A DNA stretch of 64,000 nucleotides from contig CAIWKE010000012.1 of the NCBI GenBank assembly GCA_903913215.1, positions 1 through 64,000 on the forward strand, read 5' to 3'. Origin of the DNA: an uncultured Holophagaceae bacterium (GTDB lineage: Bacteria; Acidobacteriota; Holophagae; Holophagales; Holophagaceae). The notes below the pieces were generated by a model. It was not told the origin of the DNA and did not search any database. It was given only the letters and a program-made list of their open reading frames with translations. Positions 59,043 through 64,000 of the stretch are shown here, piece by piece (position 1 is the stretch's first letter; each line of letters starts with the position of its first letter). Position numbers and translations under genes: made by a program.

Positions 59043-59635
59043 GCGGAAGGTTCACCCTTGGCGTCCCCCACCAGCCTCTCAATGCGCCGGTCCGGCACCA
59101 GCCAGCTGAGGGTCACCACCCAGTAGAGCCCGAAGGCCACCCAGCGGTTCAGGAAGGCCAGGGGGATGGCCACCAGCACGATAGCTGTGGACACCTTAGT
59201 CTTGAGGTCCGTGCCCACGGCGGAATGGAGCAGGGAAGCCTGGCCATGGTGGTGTACCAGGCTCCGGGTCAGGAGGAAATAGGCTGTGCCTGCTCCAGAC
59301 AGGACCACTCCATAGACCGCCACGGGCAGGGCGGCAAAGTGGTTGTCCCCCATCCAGGCCGTGGTGAAGGGCACCAGGGACAGCCAGAACAACAGGTGGA
59401 TGTTGGCCCAGAGGATGGTCCCGTTCACCTGCTTCACCGCGTGGAGCAGGTGGTGGTGGTTGTTCCAGTAGATGGCGATGTTGAGATAGCTGAGGACGTA
59501 GCTCAGGAAGGTCGGCACCAGGGGCAGCAGGGTCCGCCAGGAGTCGCCGTGGGGCGCTTTCAGCTCCAGCACCATGATGGTGAGGATGATGGCCAACACC
59601 CCATCGCTGAAGACCTCAAGCCTGCCTTTGGTCAT
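59039..59635 (-). CDS. TMEM175/DUF1211 family membrane protein
   Basis: MTKGRLEVFSDGVLAIILTIMVLELKAP (RxxxFSDG motif)...NHHHLLHAVKQVNGTILWANIHLLFWLSLVPFTTAWMG. Confidence 0.92.
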   Translation of the reverse strand: MTKGRLEVFSDGVLAIILTIMVLELKAPHGDSWRTLLPLVPTFLSYVLSYLNIAIYWNNHHHLLHAVKQVNGTILWANIHLLFWLSLVPFTTAWMGDNHFAALPVAVYGVVLSGAGTAYFLLTRSLVHHHGQASLLHSAVGTDLKTKVSTAIVLVAIPLAFLNRWVAFGLYWVVTLSWLVPDRRIERLVGDAKGEPSA

Positions 59636-59660
59636 GGGGCCTCCTGTCTTCGTGGATGTG

Positions 59661-60206
59661 TCAACGGACGGGAATGGATTTGGCCGCCAGGCGCTGCAGG
59701 GTGTTGAAGCCGCGGAACGTGGCCCGCTGCCCCGTGGCCTTCTCGAACACGGCATTGGAGAAGGTGGACTCGCTCTGCTTCACCGCGCAGAGCCACCAGA
59801 CCTCCCGGCCCGCGGCCTGGAGGCGATCCACGCCCACACTGTGGGCCCTGAGCCTGGCTTCGGCCTCCGGTCGCAGGGGCGCCTGGAGCAGGATCACATT
59901 CAAGGCCGTGGCTGCCTTCACCTCTGCCTCGCTGAAGGGACAGCCCTGGACCAATGAGACCAGCTCCAGTTCCGAACGCAGTAAGGTGTGGACCTCATAG
60001 CCCAAGGCCTGATGCAGGTGCGCTTCGATGCGGCGCTGGAGCCTCGCGGGTTCGGCCTTCCCCGCATCGAATGTCACATTGCCGCTGGCGAGGAAGGTCT
60101 CCACACTACCGAGTTCCAGCTCCTCGAAGAGCTCTTTCAGCCGGGCCATAGGTACCGTGTGGCCGCCCACGTTCAGAGCCCTCAGAAAGGCAAAGGTGCG
60201 GGCCAT
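59661..60206 (-). CDS. DUF1697 family protein
   Basis: MARTFAFLRALNVGGHTVPMARLKELFEELELGSVETFLASGNVTFDA. Confidence 0.9.
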   Translation of the reverse strand: MARTFAFLRALNVGGHTVPMARLKELFEELELGSVETFLASGNVTFDAGKAEPARLQRRIEAHLHQALGYEVHTLLRSELELVSLVQGCPFSEAEVKAATALNVILLQAPLRPEAEARLRAHSVGVDRLQAAGREVWWLCAVKQSESTFSNAVFEKATGQRATFRGFNTLQRLAAKSIPVR

Positions 60207-60210
60207 GGCG

Positions 60211-61566
60211 CTACCTCCCGGCGCCCAGCGCCGCCCACTGGGCCGCGAGACTGGGCTGGTTGCAGCGGATGGCCAGGGCTGAGGCGCGGGCGGGCAACCC
60301 GGACCAGGGGTGGCGGCCAAACTGATAGCGCACGAGGTCGTCGGCCCGATCCGTGTCGCCCAGACGGAGCAGGGCTTCCGTCAATGGCTCCATGGTGCTG
60401 CGCCAGGCATCTCCGGTCTCAGGGTCCTCCAGCACCCTGCCGTCCAGCTTCCGCTGGAAGGTAAAGGTGCCCTGGGTCGCCTCCCAGAGCCGTGAGGCCT
60501 CGACCTGGGGCAACAGCAGGTCCCGAATGCCCTCCCAGTCCTTCCGCGCCCGTGCGTCCTTCACATAGGCCTCCCGCACTGCGGAGGGCGGCCAGGAACC
60601 GGGAGGTTGGTTCGGGAGGGGGGTCAGGCTGTCCAATAGGGGCCGGATGGGCTTGCCGCCGAAGGTACGGGTGAGCCCCAGCCAGAGCGTCCAGAGTCGC
60701 CATGAGGCTGGGTTCCGGCCCAGGGCCCGCTCTACTTCGAGCACCGCTCCCCGGCTGAGGTCCTGCATGAGTGGGCTGTGGACCGCGGTCTCGTCCGGCA
60801 CGAGGGCCCAAGGCTCCATCTCCAGCCAATCTCCCAGGCGGAAGGATCGGGACACAGCGTCGGCCAGCTCGCCCCAGATGGATTGGTCTTCCTCGGATTT
60901 CAGTAGCGCGATGGGTTTATCCTCGGCGGCCTCCCGCGCTTTAGCCTCCTCCTTCTCGTCGCGTTCCTTGAGGAACTTGGCGACGTCGAACCGCTCGTCT
61001 GCGGGCTGGATGGGGTCCAGCTTGTCCTGGAACCGCACCTTGGTCTTCTGGGCGGCCTTGGCCTTGAGCTTGAAGCAGAGTGCCTCCCGCCCTCCAAGGT
61101 GCTCGGGGTTCCTCCGTGTGAAATCACGCAGGATCTGCAGTTCTGAGCGCAGCCCGCTCTGGGCCACTACCCCCGCTAGAGACTTGGGTTCAGGCGCGGT
61201 GCCTCCCGAGGCCACCAGTTGACCGCCGGTGCCCACCAGCACCCACTGGGGCACCGCCCCCAGAGAAAAACGCTGCTGGAGCAGTGTGTGGATCTCGGTG
61301 GCTTTGCTCCCGTAGTAGCGGCAGGATACATCCAGCTCGACCCAGTCCAGGTCCGCCGGGAGCGCATCCACCTTGGCCTTCCACTCCCCCTTTGGACCAT
61401 CGAGTACGAGTAGCTGCGTACCCTTCAGTTCCCGGAGTGACCGGTCGAAGAGCTGCGCCGCAGGACTGAGTCCGGGGGCCCCCTGGCCCAGCACAAGGGG
61501 AGACCAGGCGAGGCAGATTAAACGAGCGAGTAACCGCACGGGACGCTCCGGGACTGCCCCCAGCAT
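60211..61566 (-). CDS. Hypothetical secreted protein
   Basis: 451 aa ORF with hydrophobic N-terminus; Trp/Leu-rich helical C-terminal half; no motif recognised. Confidence 0.65.
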   Translation of the reverse strand: MLGAVPERPVRLLARLICLAWSPLVLGQGAPGLSPAAQLFDRSLRELKGTQLLVLDGPKGEWKAKVDALPADLDWVELDVSCRYYGSKATEIHTLLQQRFSLGAVPQWVLVGTGGQLVASGGTAPEPKSLAGVVAQSGLRSELQILRDFTRRNPEHLGGREALCFKLKAKAAQKTKVRFQDKLDPIQPADERFDVAKFLKERDEKEEAKAREAAEDKPIALLKSEEDQSIWGELADAVSRSFRLGDWLEMEPWALVPDETAVHSPLMQDLSRGAVLEVERALGRNPASWRLWTLWLGLTRTFGGKPIRPLLDSLTPLPNQPPGSWPPSAVREAYVKDARARKDWEGIRDLLLPQVEASRLWEATQGTFTFQRKLDGRVLEDPETGDAWRSTMEPLTEALLRLGDTDRADDLVRYQFGRHPWSGLPARASALAIRCNQPSLAAQWAALGAGR

Positions 61567-61591
61567 AGTGGTGGGGTCCTTTTCTCCGATC

Positions 61592-62908
61592 CTACATTTT
61601 CTGACCCTGCTCCCTCAGGGCCCGCTCCGCCAGCCGCCCGATGTCCCCACTGCCCTGGCTGTTGGCGAGGCTCTTGGCGAGGGCCACCAGCATGGCCTCC
61701 CTGGGGCGGGGCGGCAGCTGGGGCAGCAGGTCTGCGGCGGCGGCCAGGACCAGCACTTGGTGGGCATGGTTGAAGGTGGGATCGTTGGCGGCGGCGGCCC
61801 GGGCCAGGGTGCGCAGCACCAGCTCCTCCTGGCCGTGCCTGAGTAGCCCCGCGGCCTGGCCCATGGCGGGCTCCGGCTCCGCATCGAGGATGGCGTCCAA
61901 CAGGGCTTCGGCGCTGGGCGCTGCGACTTCGGTGGGGCGGATGCGATCCTCGGCTTCTTCAGTGGGAAAGAGGTTCACCAGGGCCGCAGCCTGGCACCAG
62001 ACGCGGGCATCCACCGGGCGGGCGCGGGCCAGGGTGGCCAGGTAGACGAGGGTCCAGGCGGTCTTGCCCTCCAGATCGCGGCGGGCATCCAGCAGCTTTT
62101 CCGAAGCCGACAGCACCAGCACCGCCAGGGCGTCCCCCTGGCCCAGGCCGCCCTCCAGCCGCGCCGTCAAATGGTCCAGGATGCCCACCAGACCTTCGTC
62201 GCAGATCACCCGCACCAGGGCGTCCTGCTCAACCTCGCTCAAGACCGGCGCTGCCTGGGACACCAGCACCGGCGCTTCGCCCAGGCGCTTTGCGGCGCGC
62301 CGAGCCCAGAAGCTGTCCTCGGGGGTGGCCAGCAGCCAGGCGGCCAGGCCCAGGAGGCGCCGCCCCGTGGCCTTGGGCTGGCCCAACAGCTCCTGCAGAT
62401 CCGCCAGCTGATCGCAGGCCACAGCCTTGTGGCCCACGTTGGCCATGTCCAGCCAGGCCAGCTTGGCCAAGGGCTGGAAGTCAGCTGCGCTGGGCTCTGC
62501 CACACCCTGGGCCTCAGCGAAGGCCAAGGCCGGGCGCCTCGCCTGCACGTAGGCCACCAGGTTTCGCGCCAACCCACTGCCCTTGGCCGAGCGAACTTGG
62601 GCCAGCAGCGCCGGACTGCGGCGACCCTCGTGCGCGGCCATGTGCAGCTGCGCGGCCAGTGCCCGCAGGAACTCGGCCTCCGGCAGCAGCGGACGCAGCC
62701 GCAGAACCGCGCGCAGCCCAAGGACACCGTGGGGCAGGTGCGGCAGGTAGGCTTCCCAGTCGATGCAGGGAACCAGCGTCTTTATCGCCTCCCGCACCGC
62801 ATCTCGAACACCTTCCGGCTCCGCGATCTGCGCCGCGAAAGCCGGGAAGAAGCCCTCCGTGGGCCGTTCCAATTCTTCGATCCACTTTTCCGAACTGCTC
62901 ATGGCCAT
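61592..62908 (-). CDS. Hypothetical helical-repeat-like protein
   Basis: 438 aa, Ala/Leu-rich, predominantly helical; no motif recognised. Confidence 0.65.
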   Translation of the reverse strand: MAMSSSEKWIEELERPTEGFFPAFAAQIAEPEGVRDAVREAIKTLVPCIDWEAYLPHLPHGVLGLRAVLRLRPLLPEAEFLRALAAQLHMAAHEGRRSPALLAQVRSAKGSGLARNLVAYVQARRPALAFAEAQGVAEPSAADFQPLAKLAWLDMANVGHKAVACDQLADLQELLGQPKATGRRLLGLAAWLLATPEDSFWARRAAKRLGEAPVLVSQAAPVLSEVEQDALVRVICDEGLVGILDHLTARLEGGLGQGDALAVLVLSASEKLLDARRDLEGKTAWTLVYLATLARARPVDARVWCQAAALVNLFPTEEAEDRIRPTEVAAPSAEALLDAILDAEPEPAMGQAAGLLRHGQEELVLRTLARAAAANDPTFNHAHQVLVLAAAADLLPQLPPRPREAMLVALAKSLANSQGSGDIGRLAERALREQGQKM

Positions 62909-62955
62909 CCAATTTTCCTAAAGCATCGGGGCCCAGGGCCCCTTCCTTCTACCGC

Positions 62956-62990
62956 TTTTCTTCGTGTCTTCGTGCCTTCGTGGTGGATCA
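62956..62990. repeat. Solo arm of an intergenic tandem-word element
   Basis: TTTTCTTCGTGTCTTCGTGCCTTCGTGGTGGATCAG resembles the right arm at 26124-26152. Confidence 0.5.
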
Positions 62991-63001
62991 GTGTTCTTTT
63001 T

Positions 63002-63625
63002 TCAACCCCCATCCAGCGGCAGCTTCCAAGCGGCGCCCACGAGGCGCGCCCAGTGGTGGGACCAGGCCCGCTTCCAGACCAGGCTGCCCTCCTTCATGTC
63101 GGATGCCTCCAGGCGCTGGCGCAGCTCTGTGCGCAGGGCCTCAGCGCCGCTGCCCAGGACCGTCTCGGCCAAGGCCAGCAGGGCGGCCCGAGCCTCCCGC
63201 TCCTGGTCATGATGGGCCAGGTAGCCGGCGGACTCAGGCGAAGGCACTGAAAGCCTCAGGCGCTGCCAGGCCTCGAAGGCCGCCTTGGCGGCGGGATCGT
63301 CGCGCAAGGGGGCCTGAACCTGTTCCCAGCCCTTGCCCAGGTCCAGGGCGGGCCCAGCCCGCACGATGGCCTCGCGCAGCTTCACAGCCTTGGCCACATC
63401 GCGGTCCAGGTGCTTGAGGGCCACGAAGGTGCGGGGTTTCTCCTTCTGTTCGCGGCGATCGAAAAAAGCGTTGAGAGCCGAGACCACCAGGTCCATGGGC
63501 ACCTCGGCGGCCTCCCAGCTGAGGACCTGCCGGTAGTCATCGGTACTGAGCAGCCCCGCGCGGCCCCAGGCCCGGAAGGCCCATTCCCGCTCCAGCCAGT
63601 CCTTCTCCTCCCGCGTGTAGGCCAT
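63002..63625 (-). CDS. Hypothetical protein
   Basis: 207 aa ORF, charged and helical; stop abuts the start region of the neighbouring lipoprotein gene. Confidence 0.6.
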   Translation of the reverse strand: MAYTREEKDWLEREWAFRAWGRAGLLSTDDYRQVLSWEAAEVPMDLVVSALNAFFDRREQKEKPRTFVALKHLDRDVAKAVKLREAIVRAGPALDLGKGWEQVQAPLRDDPAAKAAFEAWQRLRLSVPSPESAGYLAHHDQEREARAALLALAETVLGSGAEALRTELRQRLEASDMKEGSLVWKRAWSHHWARLVGAAWKLPLDGG

Positions 63626-63966
63626 CAGCGCGTCACGGTGGCTTCAGGCACCAACCAGGTACCGTCCTTGAGTTGCAGGGCCCCGTTCTCCCAACCCAGC
63701 ACCTCTTCGGCGGAGAGGTCCGCCTTGGCGAAGCCCCGCAGACGGAAGGTGCCGCCCCCGAGGCGCTGGCCCTGGCGGTCCCAGACTTCCAGCTGCCAGA
63801 GGGTGCCCTGATGCGCCCCCACCTGGAGGAACACACCGCGCTTGCCCTGGCCGCCCCAGGTTGCCCTGGGGGGCACCCCGGCGGGTCGGGCGGGTGGGCG
63901 GCCACAGCCCGCGAGCAGGGCTCCCAGGACCAGGGCCATCCATAGATTCTTCGTTGCGAGCGCCAT
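63625..63966 (-). CDS. Small lipoprotein
   Basis: MALATKNLWMALVLGALLAGCGRPP: lipobox LLAGC. Confidence 0.75.
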   Translation of the reverse strand: MALATKNLWMALVLGALLAGCGRPPARPAGVPPRATWGGQGKRGVFLQVGAHQGTLWQLEVWDRQGQRLGGGTFRLRGFAKADLSAEEVLGWENGALQLKDGTWLVPEATVTR

Positions 63967-64000
63967 GCCGACATTCTACCCGTTAGACTGGAGTCTATGA

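Overview
High-GC bacterial chromosome segment. The gene content suggests Acidobacteriota, possibly the Holophaga/Geothrix group, but this is an inference from protein character and no search was run. Most of the window is ordinary core metabolism and housekeeping: polA, ppc, speA, queG, recG, purD, ddl, coaD, pgsA, ispH, tpx, a qNor-type nitric oxide reductase and one tRNA-Arg. There is a rich complement of signalling genes: three MCPs, a hybrid histidine kinase, duplicated LytS-like kinases with a LytTR regulator, and a STAS/PP2C partner-switch module. Items most worth a second look: (1) an 80-bp MITE-like element at 4013-4092 with 29-bp inverted repeats and exact 8-bp flanking direct repeats; (2) a five-gene operon (IDH-like, HMG-CoA-lyase-like, CaiB-like, LeuC-like, LeuD-like) that could encode an uncharacterised CoA-dependent 2-hydroxyacid pathway; (3) an IspH protein fused to a UbiA-like membrane domain; (4) an MCP-STAS-(REC/PP2C/HATPase) operon; (5) a dispersed family of intergenic palindromic elements made of short tandem words; (6) stand-alone secreted Cache-domain proteins; (7) a lone FlgC-like mini-protein; (8) a duplicated intergenic hairpin motif near 7.8 and 8.6 kb. 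No CRISPR array, prophage or clear defence system was seen.
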